A stretch of DNA of 64,000 nt from Warburgia ugandensis (GCA_035236585.1 CP141132.1:64019880-64083879), one strand, 5' to 3'. Shown: positions 1 through 14,082, numbered from the stretch's first letter. Notes: a model not told the origin generated them from the sequence alone. Numbers and translations are program-made.

Positions 1-39
1 TATTCACTTAAAATAGATTAGAACATCTAAATTCCATGA

Positions 40-965
40 GTGTTTTACATAGGATGCCCATTGATTAAATCAGTTAAAATAGGCATGAGTAAGGCAATAT
101 ATACACAAATGCTGATCAATAGTCCAAAATCAAATAAACATAAACTAGTAACTGACACTACATATGATGGTCAAGGGTGCTTTATGTGGATCATGATCAA
201 TAGTTAGAATCAACTAAAACATTGTTGGCAATATGCAATATATATATATATATATATATATGGAAATCAACAGTCAAATTAAGAAAATAAGGCTGGAAAT
301 AGGCACTATTTAAATAGTTTCTTAATGGTCAAAATTAACTGCAAATAAGCAAAATATGATAATCAATTGTTGAAAAATTTCCGGACTAAGCTTGAAATAC
401 ACATATGAACTTATAACTAAGCATTATATATATATATGGAATCAATGGTTAAAATTTGTTCATATTTAAGCTACAATTTGATACCATATAGATATAAAAA
501 ACCAATGGTCAAAATCATCCGATCTCTATTAGAAACGGGTACTATATGTTTAGGAAATCAACAATTAAAAATATTCTTATTAAAGCTAGAAATAGGTGCC
601 TTCCATATATGTAAATAAAGAGTTAAAACCCTTTAGATCTATGCTAGAATAGGTACAATATACATAAGATATCAATGGTTGAACAATGATTAGATATAAA
701 CTCCAATTAGGCATAATATACACATAAATCAATAGTTAAAATCAACTAAATTAAACTAGGAACAGATGGTACATACATATAAAAATTGATAGTCAAAATT
801 GATGATCAAAATAAGCTAGGAGTACGAATTATAAACATAAGATAATCATCATCTAAAATTGATCAGATCATGCTAGCAATAGGTGCTACATTTATATGAC
901 TATCAATGGTCAAAATCTATCAAATTATGCTAGGAATAGGCACTATATACGTATGGCTATCATGG
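40..965. repeat. Degenerate minisatellite, unit about 57 bp
   Basis: A loosely conserved motif (an 'atcaatggtcaaaatc' part followed by an 'aggaataggcactatata' part) recurs. The 'ataggcac'-like part occurs near 293, 531, 588, 644, 703, 758, 817, 878 and 932, and the later copies are 54-61 bp apart. About 13-15 copies are recognisable and all are diverged. There is no coding potential; the short open frame at 436-618 lies inside the array and is incidental. Similar arrays of 46-60 bp lie elsewhere in LTR-derived DNA of this window, so this may also be LTR-internal. Confidence 0.8.
238..261. repeat. (TA)n microsatellite
   Basis: About 12 uninterrupted TA repeats inside the ~57-bp minisatellite; a shorter TA run is at 425-436. 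Confidence 0.95.
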
Positions 966-1355
966 AGAATGCGCATGGTATAAGATTGAAACATCAAATC
1001 TAGTTATGAGGATAAATGATAGAAGATTTTGCATGGTAGTATTTAATTAAAAATTACACATGGATCTTAAGATGAACATTTCATATGCACATGGTTACTC
1101 AATGAAATAGAATCAAAGACATAGATTGACATGCATATTCAAAAACACATATTAGGCGCCCATTCTTATGCAGATAAGATTTCAAAGCAACATGCGTTCT
1201 ATGTTCCACCATTTACGAATCTAAAGAAAACCCAACTAGTTTAGAGATGATTCTACACCTCCACCTCGTCGATAGATTCGTTCTTCTACCATCTCCTTTT
1301 CTAAAACTTTGTAGGTGAAAGAAACTCCAAGTACACCCTTCCTTGCTCCTCTTCT

Positions 1356-1475
<120 letters not shown>

Positions 1476-1497
1476 TGTTCTTTCCTTTTTTTTCTAC

Positions 1498-1539
1498 CTA
1501 GCCAAGACTTTCTCCTCTATATGGGGACGTCTTGGCTAG
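1498..1539. repeat. Short perfect inverted repeat (hairpin)
   Basis: Arms of 11 bp (CTAGCCAAGAC at 1498-1508 and its complement at 1529-1539) enclose a 20-nt loop. It lies just after the TC/AC microsatellite. No T-run or gene context gives it a function. Confidence 0.7.
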
Positions 1540-2236
1540 TTGCTAATTTAGCATGGCCTCCCTTTACTAATTAATGCTATCTCATATTTCATCCATGTTT
1601 CTCTTTCCTATCCTATCATTCTATATTCTTATATCATCCCATCCTTTATTATGTATCCTGATCCTTTCCTATCTCATGTTTCAAGGATTCTGATCTTAAT
1701 CATTTTTCTTGATCCATAGGATATTAGACCTCTATTTCATTATACTTTAGATCCTAATCATGTGTTGACTTTTCTAATTTTCAAGGATTCTAGAGATTTT
1801 CCTCAATCATAATAAATCTTGTTGTTCACTTTTATTCAGATGATGAATATCTAATTTTGTACAAAAAAAATACCCAATTAGTAGTCCATATATTATACAT
1901 TATAGTCCATTATCATATGATTTTTCCAAAATTCATAGCACATGCATTTTTGAGCTAATAATTCAAAAGTATAATATTTTGTAGGCTCAGACTCTAATCT
2001 AAAGTAAGTATGTGAATTATAAAAATAAATAAATTAGGATTTAGTTAGAGTTTTTCATCATTTGTGGTTGTTGAGATGAGGATCCAATGGCCGAGATCAA
2101 TTAAGATGAGAATAGAGAATCAAGATCAAACTAGAGAGCTAGGACCTACTTTTCATCATTCCAAGGGTTAAGATTATCTTAAGGCAAGCCATTAAAGTCA
2201 AGGATGTGAGCCATGAAGCCAAGCCATAGGAGCCAT

Positions 2237-2241
2237 CAAAG
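2237..2241. repeat. Target-site duplication CAAAG, left copy
   Basis: Directly abuts the TG terminus of the solo LTR and matches 5423-5427 exactly. Confidence 0.85.
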
Positions 2242-5200
2242 TGTGACACCCCAGGTTTTCTAAAATCGTTTTTCATATATAATAATAATAATATGTTTGG
2301 TAAAATAGGCAGGATCCCTAAAGGAGAAAAACCAATATTTTATATAATAACAATAATCATTCCAAAGGAATTGCCAAAAGAAAATCCCGAGGGTCATCCA
2401 AGTACAATTCAAGTTATAAATAAAGCCAAAGCGATATAATACAGAGCATGCTCAATCAAAACCAAGACTTGGTTAAAACATTAGTTCTGTAGGTATATAT
2501 ACATAATACACATGAGAGTTAGGTCCAATACCTTCGTCATAACAAGTATATCAATACAACCCAAAAAAAGGTACAATGACAAGTAAAATGAAGCATACAT
2601 CAGTCAAACTCTGAAGTAATAGTAGTAGATGGTCCTCGTTGTCTCTTCACTCAATGTTGCTCCACTTGCTTACCCTTAGCATTTTCGCACTCCAAATCTG
2701 AGGCATTGTAATGCCTCAACAAGCTATTGCTTATGTAAGTGATCACATTTAATAAGAATGCAATGAAATAGTGTGGTGTAAAAATATCAATATCACAACA
2801 AATCTCATGGATTAAAACATTTATATAATACGTTAATCATTAATCATCCATAGTAAATATCGTATGCAGGATCATGAGTATGAACAAATCAATGGCGGTC
2901 AGAGCATAGTCTACATCGAAACACAAAGATATCATATTAAATCACCATGGCATGCAAGGCATGAATGATGCATGGTCATGCATTTGTCAAAATCAAATAA
3001 AGATTAGTTTCATCATAAAAAATATGAATGCATGTCATGATAAACAGGGTGTTATACATAATCATGCCCTAAGGGTGTCCCACTATACTCATATCACTGG
3101 CAATGAGTACTTATTCCAATTCCAAGGTTCCTCACATGTAGCTTGCACACTAGGTAGCTTGTTCAGCCCATAGTCTCACCCACATCTGGCCGCCCACTAT
3201 CCAATATATCAATACCACATGAGATCCCAAGGTTCCTCACTTGTAGCTCGCACACCAGGTAGCTCGCTCAGCCCGTAGGCTCGCCCACATAGGCTTCACG
3301 CAATATATCCATACCATATGAACATGCAGAATAAGAGTATGGGTTACTATAGTGCAATGGCAACCACCCCAGGGTCTCAACCATTGCCACTCATCGTCAA
3401 CGCTGAAACGAGAGACTTCCTCCATCTCACATGGGAGGACGAACTCGTAGAGGGGATTACCCATGATACCACCTCCTACGTACATTGCTCCCTTTGGGGG
3501 CAGGTGTCTAATCATAATTATCATAAAGTCAGAGGGTGGGTGGCCAACCTTACAACCCTCCTAGAATAGTACCCACTAGGTATAAACACCCATAATAAAA
3601 TAGCAACAAATATAAGATAAATCATAGGAGTTTCCATGCGTAGTCAATCTCAAGAAGATCAAATCAAGACATGCTATTACATAATAAATTGTACCTTAAA
3701 GTAAGGTATAAACCATGTGGAGCAAAAATCCATAACGTTAATCATGTATGATGAAGGTAATCTCATGAAAACATGATAAGACATAAAATCCATGCTTCAA
3801 AGTTTCCAAGTAATTATGTCATGATCCATAAAATCAAAAAATTATTAAATATAATCACCTGCCTCAAAAGCGCGGTACTCTAATCAGGCATGTAGGCTAT
3901 GTCAACTCGCGCACTCTGACATACCTGTCACACCATAAATCAAACTAAGTCATCCAATCACTTAGTGTTCTTAAATCATAAAAATATGTTAATCCAAGTG
4001 ATGATTTCCCTAATATGGTAGTTAATCCTTGATTAACAGTCCATGTCATCTGATTAACCCTAAATCAAGCCAATCATGGACTAGATATTGGTTTTTCTAA
4101 CATCTAAACAATCATCCGTCATCTTTGATCATCGATTTGAGTTATGATTCATTCAATTAGTGTTCCTTGATCAATAAAGGGTAATCTCTTTTCTCTTATA
4201 AAGTTTGAAGATGATCTAATTGTTGGATCATTCTTTATTACCTATATGTACATCTGATCATCATTTCCCATCATTTTCATTATGATCCATCTAATTTCTA
4301 TGCTTGTTTAGTGATTTACATGTATATCCATGATTACACATCGATTTGACAATCATATCGCTCCCTAATCAACCGTCCTAAGACATATGGCTAGATCAAC
4401 AGTCATGATCACTTTTCTTGATAACTACTTGAGATATGTTCTTGTAATTTCCTAGATCATCTCATATTTGATATATACAATCAGTTTCTAAAGCTTGATC
4501 ATCAATTGATTGAGAAGATCTAATTTATTGGATAGTATTTTTTGATTTGAACAATTTAAAAGTGGTTAAATCAATGTTTTTATGTTAAACCTAGGTCCGC
4601 ATCATTGAGACAAACTCAACAAAAATCTCGGATCATGATTTGGACATTTGTAGCTCCCACAATTGAGATTTTAGTGAATAAATGGTCTAGAATTAATTTT
4701 TGGATTAAAAAATAAAATAACAACGTCATGGGGACGTGCGCACATGAGGGGCATACGGAACGCGTCCTACATGCATCTTCATCTCTGGGACGCATGCACG
4801 CATGATGCCCGTTGAGAAAAAGCCTCCCGTGCATCCCCATCACTAGGATGCAAGCGCATTCCGTCCTTCCTAGGAACAACAAAAATGCCATTCGCAAGCG
4901 TGCATTGGGTAGCGCATCTCCGACCAAGCAAGATAAATGCAAGGGGGAAAACTGAACTGAGAATTAAATGGTGGGGGGGGGGGAGGCGTATTTAAAGATC
5001 CCACCCCCCGCCCATTAATTTTGTTTTTATTTTATTTTAAAAAATCTACTTTTTTATTAATTTCTAAAATGATTACCAGCATTAATGGTTGGTAATCATC
5101 GCCATGCCTACCAAATGCTAGTCAACTCATTGTTTTTAGTGTCTAATTTTGCAGGCCCCATTATGTAATTACTAATTTATCCCCTCCATTTAATTTATTA

Positions 5201-5422
5201 AATACAAAAATTAAAATAATTAGCCAATTTTCATCTGATCTCTGATTTTAGCATTCTTAGTATCGTTGGACTCCACTTCTTGTGTGCATTCTAAATATTG
5301 AGGTTTTAGTCCATGATTCTATTTCAAAGATTTTCAAATTATCTAGGAGTCCAATTTTGACAAAACTTCATGAATTGCATAATTAGGTGTTTATATAATT
5401 CTAAAAAAAGGTGCATGTTACA
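2242..5422 (-). mobile_element. Solo LTR, Ty3/gypsy Del/Tekay-like, minus orientation
   Basis: A 3,181-bp block starts TGTGACACCC and ends ATGTTACA, and is flanked on both sides by CAAAG (2237-2241 and 5423-5427), a 5-bp target-site duplication. Read on the minus strand, the far end has the same plan as the end of the LTR at 17634-20101: a short run of TAA/ATT triplets, then a few tens of bases, then a GGGTGT(T/C)ACA terminus. No primer-binding site, polypurine tract or pol lies inside, so it is a solo LTR left by recombination between two LTRs. A GC-richer patch lies at 3180-3560. Small open frames (3237-3569 on both strands, 4616-4942 minus) are not recognisable proteins. Confidence 0.88.
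4985..4998 (-). promoter_or_regulatory. Possible LTR TATA box (minus strand)
   Basis: The minus strand reads TTTAAATACGCC just upstream of a C-run in the solo LTR, a plausible U3 TATA element. Position and composition only; no transcript evidence. Confidence 0.35.
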
Positions 5423-5427
5423 CAAAG
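5423..5427. repeat. Target-site duplication CAAAG, right copy
   Basis: Directly follows the CA terminus of the solo LTR and matches 2237-2241 exactly. Confidence 0.85.
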
Positions 5428-7345
5428 TGAGCCTTGAAGCCATCTAAGCTATGCCACACGGTGCCACATGATTGTAAGAGTTTTCAAACAATTATTCCAT
5501 GCAGAAATTAAGAGGATAATTAGAAGAAAAGTTGACTTGTAAAAGGTGGCATGCTAAGGTGGACCAATAGGAGAAGAGCCTTAACTTTTAATCTTTCTTT
5601 TTCTTCCTTCCTTTATTTTCTCTCTATATTTCCATTTCTCTCTCTTTCCCTCTCTTTCTTTCCTATTTCCTCTCTCTTTCTACCCCTCTACATGAAAAAC
5701 TATGTAAGAGGGGGAGTTCCATGCAATTTTTCACAAAAAGTGGCTCCTCCCCCATCACATATTCTTTAGGGTTTCATGTGTATGCCATTTATTTTCCCCT
5801 TATCTTCGTAAATTCTTATCTTTATCAACCTCTTCCCACCTCTCTTCAACCACCATCATGGAATAAACAAGAAGGCCCCAAAAAAGTGGTGCCTTCCCCT
5901 TGGTTGTCCTCGGGTTTCCTCCTCTTAAAATTACACTTTCCTGATTCACCATTCGACTTCCTTCAACTAACCTTCCTACAGTCCTACTTCAAATTCCACT
6001 CCCTTATCCCTTCTTTTCTTTCCCAATCTTATCTCATCTTTTGCTTCACCTTAAGATCACATCTCATCAAACTTAAGAAGTGCAAAAATCTATAAAAGGT
6101 CAATGGATTTCCACGCATAATTTCTAAGGGAGTTCCATGCCCCCCTTAGGGCTGGTCCTCCATGCAAGTTTCTTCCTTTCAAGCTCAAGTTTTTCCACAC
6201 ATCCTTTGGTGAAGTTCAAGTCTCTTTCTTTCTTTTGTTCCTTTGATTTTTGCTCTTCAATTCAAGGTAGTTTCTTGTAGTTTCCTTCTTTAATGCTTTT
6301 CTTTGCTTCCTAGTTCTATGCATTCTTTTCTTTTCTTGTTTTCCTCGCATGTTTGATTCTAGTGCTTTAGATCCTTGTATTCAAGGGCTACTAATTTCTT
6401 TGTAGTGACAGCCAAAAGATGATAGTCTTTCAATCAAGTCAATGGTTCTTTATTCTTCCTTTAATTCCTCGCTTTCTCATTAGTTGTCTACTTAGCCATC
6501 TTTTGATTCCATTCCATATCTTTCTCTTTGCTTCTCTCTTGGATTTACAAGAATGCTACCTTTAATACCTATTGAATAATTAGTGTTGAATAGAGATTTG
6601 GAGTTATTTCATGTTCTAGAAGAAGGCACAATTTTCTTTATATGTTATTGTAATATGCACACCATTTTTTTGTATGACTTTCAATTCAATAAAGCCTATG
6701 TTTCATGCACAAGTTTTCTTGCTTATTTCCAATGCTTTAAGTCTTTTAAATATTGTGTTCATGCTTAGTTATCTTAAAGCTGTCTTGAGTTAATTTGCTT
6801 TTGATCTCTCCAAGAATCATGTGCATCATGCTCACTTCCCTTACTTGTTTCATGTGCACTTCTCCATATCATATGTGCTCTTGTCTTAAGATTTTTATGC
6901 ATGTTTCTTACTTAGTTTAGTTCATATTTAGGTTCCTTAATTCATTGTTAAGTTTAGTTGCATGTTAGTTAGTTTTAGAAAGTTTCTTTGCGTAGTCTTA
7001 GAAAGTTTTATTTTTAGTAAGTTTTCTTAGATTATGTTTTCTAAATTAGGTTTGCGCTAATTTTTTTTGTTGAGTGCATGTTAGTTAGGAAAGTTTCTAA
7101 TTCCATTGAAGATCTTTACTTTTAGAAATTTTCTTTAGTTCCTGTTTCTAATTTCATGCATGTTTCCTTTTTCATGTAGTTTTAAATTCCTAGAATAAAT
7201 CTAATCCAATATTTCTTTGGCTAAGATAAGTGGTTTAAATAGCATCCAATCAACATACAAATCTGTGAATTTCTCATGGGATCAGCCTCACTCGCGTTAC
7301 TACAATTGATTTGTGCGCTTGCAAGTAATTTTAAAGCTACACCAT
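5428..7345 (+). mobile_element. LTR-derived remnant, family R-like (3' part)
   Basis: Pyrimidine-rich stretches (5580-5700, 5980-6320) are followed by AT-rich DNA ending near 7270-7340 in a phrase like 'gggatcagcctcactcgcg' with 'ctacaattgatttgtgcgc'. This parallels the end of the family R solo LTR at 61840-61890 (gggatcgacccg, ctacactacaatagcc, gtgcactc), a pattern common at the 3' end of plant gypsy LTRs. The left limit is unknown; the solo LTR at 2242 probably inserted inside this element. Open frames at 5551-6095 are low-complexity pyrimidine tracts and 6583-6768 matches nothing known. Confidence 0.45.
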
Positions 7346-7459
7346 CTGACTTGCCTTAGTTTCCTAACCAGTGGTGAACATCCAATTCAAGTGAATTCAC
7401 TGCACCTATATGTCCAATGAACTCTAATTAAGGGTTTTTCTCCAAAAAGTCAGTCGGTT

Positions 7460-7530
7460 AGTCACATTGGAGACTTGAACTATAGACCTTGATCATTCAT
7501 ATCCACTATGTGATCAATTGAGCTAAAAGT
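7460..7530 (-). repeat. tRNA-like fragment (possible SINE head or degraded tRNA)
   Basis: The minus strand has a box A-like segment (tagctcaattgatcacatagtgg) and, about 30 nt later, a box B-like GGTCTATAGTTCAAGTCTCC. The anticodon arm does not fold convincingly and the acceptor stem is absent, so a functional tRNA is unlikely. Confidence 0.35.
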
Positions 7531-7599
7531 TCATGCTGTTACAAAAAGTAAAGGTAGTGAGGAAGTGGGAGACACCCAGGACGATGATAGAGATACAAA

Positions 7600-9460
7600 G
7601 TTTGCTAAGTCTTACTAGATACTACCATAGAGTTATTAAGGGATTCTCACGTATTGCCTTACAACTAACCAAGTTCATAAGGAAAGATGTGAGATGATAC
7701 ATGTGAAGCAACCTTCTGGGAATTGAAGAGGAAATTGACCATTGCACTAGCACTTACCTTACCATCAGGCAATGGTCATTATGTGGTTTTTAGTAATGCT
7801 GCAGGCAAAGGATTGGGTTGTGTGCTGATGTAGAATGGAAAGGTGATTGCCTATGCTTCTCAACAACTAAAAAAGGATAAGGTTAATTACCATACTCATG
7901 ATCCAAAGTTCGCACCTATGGTTTTTACCTTAAATATTTGAAGACCTGATTTATATAAGGAGAAGTTTGAGGTGTTCACAGGTCACAAGAGTCTTAGATA
8001 CATATTCTTGCAATGAGATTTGAATATTAGGTAAAGGAGATGGATGATGTACTTGAAAGGCTATGATTTTACCATTCAGTATCACTCTAGGAGGCTAATG
8101 TAGTGGTTGATGCATTGAGCCAAAAGACTCAAGGTATGTGTGTGAGCATACTTTTTAGGAGATAGAAATTGCCACATAAAGTAGTCAAGTGCAAACCAAA
8201 AATCTAGCACAAGGATAAGAGATCATTCACATTAAACTTAATTGTAAGATCTGCCATTGGTGGTTTTTAGCAAATACTAAATTAGGGCAAGAAATTTACA
8301 AAGAGGCACGCCAATTACAATATACCATTCATCCCAGTGAAATAAAAATGTATCATGATTTGAAAAGACACTTTTAGTAAAATGGCATGAAGAAGGACAC
8401 GGGAAAGTTTGTGAAGTGATGCTTAAAGTGCCAACAAGTCAAGGCCGAACATCAAAGGCCGGTGAAACTTTTCCAGCCACTTAAGCTTCCTGAGTGGATG
8501 TGGGATCATATCACCATGGATTTCATTATGGATTTACCCATGAGCATACATGGCATAATATAAGTGATAGTCGATCGACTGAATATTAATAGTCTGGCAT
8601 GGCCATACATTCAAAAAGTTGTGAGCTGCATGGTATACTGGTGATTATTACTTCTTACAGGGACAACTTGTTCATATTACAATTTTAGAGATGTGTTGAG
8701 TTCTAGTACAGCTTTTAAAACGTAGACAAATGGCTAGTTTAAGAGGATGATTTAGACTCTAGAGGACATATTGAGAGAGTGCACAATTGAATAGAATTGG
8801 GACAAGAGCCTACTGTTGACTGAATTCACAAACAATAATAGTATCTAGTCAATCATCAGAATAAAGTTGGTAAAAGTAGAATTGTACCATTATAACTAGA
8901 AGAACAGTGCACCAACAAGGTGAGACTTATTTGGAAGTGACTCCTTGTAGCTCAGAGCAGACATAAAAACTATGCTAACAAGAAGTGTATAGACTAGGAG
9001 TTTGAGGTTGTGGACCACGTGTTTATGAAGATCTCCCTAACCAAGGAGTTCATGATGTTTAGAATGAAAGGAAAATTGCTCGATTTATTCATCCTTTTGA
9101 GATTCTAGACAAGATCAATTTAGTGGTATATTGGCTAGCATTAGCACTATAACTATCAAAAGTTGACTATGTTTTCCATATTTCCATGTTGTGGAGGTAT
9201 ATACCTAACCCTTCACATGTGCTTGAACAAGTGCCATCGAAGTTCCAACTAGATTTGACATTTGAAACAAAACTAGGTCAAGTTATGAACAGGAAAGACT
9301 ATGAGCTCAGAAATAAAGAAATTCCTCTGGTAGAAGTCCTTTAGCAACAACACACAGTTGAAGAGGCAACATAAGAACTGAAATTTGAGATGAGAGAAAA
9401 ACATCTAGAATTATTTCTAATTGAAGTTGAGAAGAATTTTGGGGAAGAAATTCCTTGATA
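7600..9460 (+). pseudogene. Decayed Ty3/gypsy chromovirus pol fragment (element B)
   Basis: Conceptual translation across several frames and stops follows the normal order of gypsy pol: the thumb end of reverse transcriptase (7610-7700), RNase H (7720-8140, with recognisable [19 protein letters not shown] and EVFT-HKSL blocks), the integrase zinc-binding and core region (8220-8900), then the integrase tail and a chromodomain-like end (9000-9450). In-frame stops and indels are frequent, so it is dead and older than the pol at 14.5-17.6 kb, which has the same blocks far better preserved. Protease, gag and most of RT are missing. A purine run (GATAGGGGG, 9457-9465) after the last coding block matches a polypurine tract position. 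Confidence 0.85.
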
Positions 9461-9467
9461 GGGGGTA

Positions 9468-10092
9468 ATAATGAAATAGATAGATTTTTTATAACTATTT
9501 TTTATCATTAATAAAAAATAAGATTTTTTCTAAAACATGAAAATTTGATTGTTGATAGCACAATAATTGAATGATGAGACTACAATTGATGGACAAAGCT
9601 AGGAAAAAGTTTTTTAGGGATATAAAGATGTCAAAATTTTGACCATTACAGGCATGAGTGAATCGATAATGGTACCCCTTTTAATTTGGTTCTACATTTT
9701 CTAATAAGACAGGGACCATAACTTAGACGTCCTACCTTATTAGCCAAGAAATCAAGGGAAACCGACCTCTCCTCCATAAGGAGCTTAGATGCCTGGGACT
9801 CTAGGGCCTTAGACGTCTAGGATTCTAAGAGATGCTTGGAGTATGGTAAAAAAATGTATAAGAAAGAGAGAAGGAAGAAGGAAGAAGAAGAGAAGAAGAA
9901 GAAAGTGATGCCCTACACCCACACTTTGAGAACAAACGTTGGAAGAAGAGAAAAGTTGGGGAAAATGCAGAGAAACACTATGAAATCATCAAAAATAGCA
10001 GGTGGATCTAGAAGTAATATGTTTTAAATTTATCTTTAAAAAGTTTTGGAGATCTAAAAAAGATGTTTTACTGTGATGCTTATATCTATTGT
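9468..10092 (+). mobile_element. Start of the 3' LTR of element B, truncated
   Basis: It follows the purine run of element B. It shares a 'gataa(t/c)gg(t/c)acccctttt' block (9667-9690) with the LTRs at 17634 and 14470, about the same distance from the LTR start. It stops where the family R LTR begins at about 10093. The open frame at 9836-10027 is a Lys/Glu-rich low-complexity stretch. Confidence 0.55.
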
Positions 10093-10471
10093 TGTTAAAA
10101 TTTTCATTTTTGGCTAAACTATCCTTAATTTAGCATCTAATTAGATCATCTAAGCAATCAAGTTCGAGATTTTACATAAAATATTTCATGTTAACTTTAA
10201 TTGACCATCCAATTGTTGAATTGCAAAATTTAATGGTCAGATGATCATCAGAGCTAATCAGAGGAGTAATGAACAGGTTAGATGATTCTAATTTGGTCCT
10301 GTATATTGCATATCAATTAGATCAGATTAGATGATGCAGATTAAGTTAGATGGATTAGATTAGGATGAGGAAGCTTCCGGGGAAAGAAGAATTTGAAGAT
10401 CATTAGGAAACCTAAATGGACAAGGAAGAAGAAGAGGAGTTTGAATCAAAATCAAACTCCTTTAGAAAATC

Positions 10472-10480
10472 TATAAAAAG
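10472..10480 (+). promoter_or_regulatory. LTR TATA box
   Basis: TATAAAAAG lies 45 bp upstream of the long (TC)n tract in the family R LTR, so the tract would fall in the transcribed leader. Predicted from sequence only. Confidence 0.5.
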
Positions 10481-10521
10481 GGAAGAACTTTCAAGAACCA
10501 GGAGTTTTGGCAAGGGTGGAA

Positions 10522-10672
<151 letters not shown>

Positions 10673-13600
10673 ACAGAGATCACCGGCAAGCAGTCCCAAT
10701 TACCGTCCTCACTGGTTTCCCACCTCCTCTTTGCTCTTCTCTATCACTGTTAGCAATTACACGACAGACCAGCTGCTGGCAATTTACCCCAGGCCACTTG
10801 CGTCCCCTGCTCTAGTCACAGCGACAGCATAGGTAGCCAGTCACCAACCGGCCTCCTCCATTTTTCTTTCTCTCTTCTCTTTCCCTCTCCCTCTGTTCAC
10901 CAACCATTGCACGCAAAGCATTGGACCCTCTGACCACTCTCCACCGGCCCCCTTTGCTTTCCTCAATTAGCAACTCCCCTCTTTCCCTCTCTGCCAGTCG
11001 GTACTAGTACAGATCGACCAGCATTTTCCTCTACTACGCGCTTGCCTCTGTTCACCGAGAGAAGCTCAGACAACCAGAACGGCAGCCTCCACTACTCTTT
11101 CCTTTGATCTCTCCTTCTCTCTTGGATCTCTCTTCTCTGTCTCACACTCATTGCCCCAACCACGCTTGAGGCAAACACTGGGAGAGCACATCACTGCTCA
11201 GTCCTCTCATCGGCATCTTCCTCAACTTCTCCCTCTATTTCCCTTTAACTACACCAGTCAACTCCACACCTCCTTGCTTCCCTTTGGGCTAGATATTATG
11301 ACACTTGTGGGAGAGACAATAGAGACTACTGAGTATCTTCGAGAGATACCTGTGGAGATATCAGGGATAAGGATTATGATGACCCGGGTTTTTAGGATGC
11401 AGTTTTTATAATAAACAGCGTTTTAAAATAATTCATGCAAAGAATGTAGAGAAATTTTTCCTTTTTAAGTAAAACTTTTGTGTAAAAACCCCGAGCATCA
11501 TTAGCAAATCACGATGAGTAAATAATGCATAAGGCCATGGCACTTTTTAGCAAAGCTTTGGCAAAACATATAAATGATTAAATACTAACCCCAAGATTGT
11601 TAATCACAGACCAAGTCACAAATAAGCACTTATAACCAAGTTTACATCAAATACAAAAAGGGTTGTTATGAATCTTACCTATGCTTTCTTGATTGTGACC
11701 CTAACGTTCTTTGGTGTCCCTTCTAAGTATACTTTGTTAGATCTGGAAAAAATGATGGATTGGGCTGAGTATTTTTCATACCCAGTAGGTGATCTGATAC
11801 TACTATTTTGAAAATATGGCAAACAGTATGCATCATGCAAAAAGCTTTTCCATGTAAAACCTCAGTGATTCCATTTTGTGTAAACATGCATATTTAGGAC
11901 TAAAATCATAAGGTAGAAAGCAATAGATCCAAGTAATAATATCTCGACAACACATCAAACCAACGAGTAAAATATAATAATCATGAAACTCTCAAAATAG
12001 TCATCATTCAAGCATATACTAGTATCATGCACATGAATCTCTCGGTGACTATATCACACAAAATGGTCACGAGTACTTGTATACGACCATCTTAATGCTA
12101 TATGCATATCAATCACACCGAAATCATAGGGCCACTATGCTCATACTCATCATACAGCTGGAATCTACCATAGCCTCCATGGCGACTATGGATGTCCCCG
12201 AAAGGGTGCCGTAAACACCTCCAATGGTCGTCCCTGTTTACCACAGCAGTCAGGGAAGGGACAATGCCTTTTTGGCAGTGATACTATCCACCCTTTTGGG
12301 GGTAGAGGCTGGGAGACCAACCCCGTACCTCCTCTCAGCATAGTCCCCACCAGGCCTATCAACTCGTAAAATATAAAAATCATGCCCTCTTTGGGTTCCT
12401 CACACTGCCTCACCAGTGTCTTTTGGGCACTCCAGCGTCTTTTGTTAACCCTTAAGGTTATGCATTTAATTGAATCTCAATAATAGCAAATCATGCAATT
12501 TATGCACTTATTCATTGTAAATAATGCAATTTATGCAATCGTTTGCAAAACATACATGCAATGCATAAAATCTGCTCATGCTAGTATCACATTCAAAGTC
12601 ATAACCCCGCTTAGAAGTCTAACAGCCTAGAAGTCTACTAGCTCTCTTTGGCCCGCCCTCATCGGCCAAGGCTACACTTTCTCAAAACATGCTTGTATAA
12701 GAACATCATAAAAGCATACTATATGCAATGATAGGTTCAAGTGCTTCAATGCTCTAAATCATGCAGACAATTCCGTATGCTCATATAAGAATATCGTATT
12801 TCAAAAGCATCATAAAGGCAAGTAAATCACTTAGAGTTTGGGATGCATTTAAAAACTGAGTAGTATAAGAGTAACTACAAATCAAGCATGTTTGGAAATT
12901 CATTAAAACGTAGTAGTATCAAATTGGCTACAATTCAAATACATTTGGACATGCATTAAAAATGTAGCAATATCAGACGACCTACCTTGATTGTCGTCAC
13001 TTAGCTCGTGTCCCTCTTTCAGTCGAGTCCTAGAGTACCTTTATGGGGTCCTGTATATCATTTACACATGAAATCTAATAATGATTTCTAGATTCACTGG
13101 TTAATGGCTAGATCTATATGATTTAGGTTTTCTAGGAGTGATTTACATAAGTCTTGGTCCAATCTTGGACTAAGAATGTCCTAAGGCCTCTCTTAGATTT
13201 ATTCTTGAGGTTTGGCCATAATTGATCTTATGGGTTCATAAGATATCTATGGTTTTTAAGCTATATTCTCCCTAAATATTATTGTATAATTGGGTTTGTG
13301 TCAAAATTACGGACACAATGGTCTTTTCGGATCATCAAGCGGAGTTATATTGCCTCCGACGATCCAGGACTGTCCACGTAAGGCCCGCGTGTCGCAACTC
13401 CTAGGACGCTCGCATGCCCTGGTCGAACTAGGACTTGCACCCGTGCATCGCATGTGCCCGAAGGCCGTGCTAGGGACCATGTTCGCCCACGCACTCACAG
13501 GCACGCCCAAGCGACGCGCTATGACGCGCATCTTGGATGGTGTCGCGTGGACTCGTCTTTGGTGCAGGCGCGCACTTGTCACGGCTCCCGGGCGCTCATA

Positions 13601-13846
13601 CGTCCCTGTCGAATCAGAATCGTGTTGCATGCAAGGCATGCCCGAAGCCCGTCCTAAGGGCGCATCCCAGGCGTGGGTACAGATCCCGCCCCAGGGAAGG
13701 CGTCACAGGCGCGCGTCATGCCCTTGCGTCCCCGGGGCACCCTGGTGGACGGGTTTTGGAAACTTATCTTTTCCTGGTTTTCTTCAGCGTTTCCTGGCTG
13801 GGAAACACCAGATCCAGCCTGGATCTAGCCTGGCTGAGAGGGAACT

Positions 13847-13946
<100 letters not shown>

Positions 13947-14082
13947 AGGCAACCTGAAATGGCAACCTTGGTGGTGGTTATGGCCCCTTCCACGCTGAAA
14001 CCTAGCTTGTTGGGTTTTGTGGGTGAGGGCAGCCGGAGGTAAAACGAGGAAAATGGGATGGTTAGGGGAGAGGGGGAAGCAA

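Noticed and set aside
7460..7530. Functional tRNA gene
   Set aside because: Box A- and B-like words are present but no acceptor stem or proper anticodon arm can be formed.
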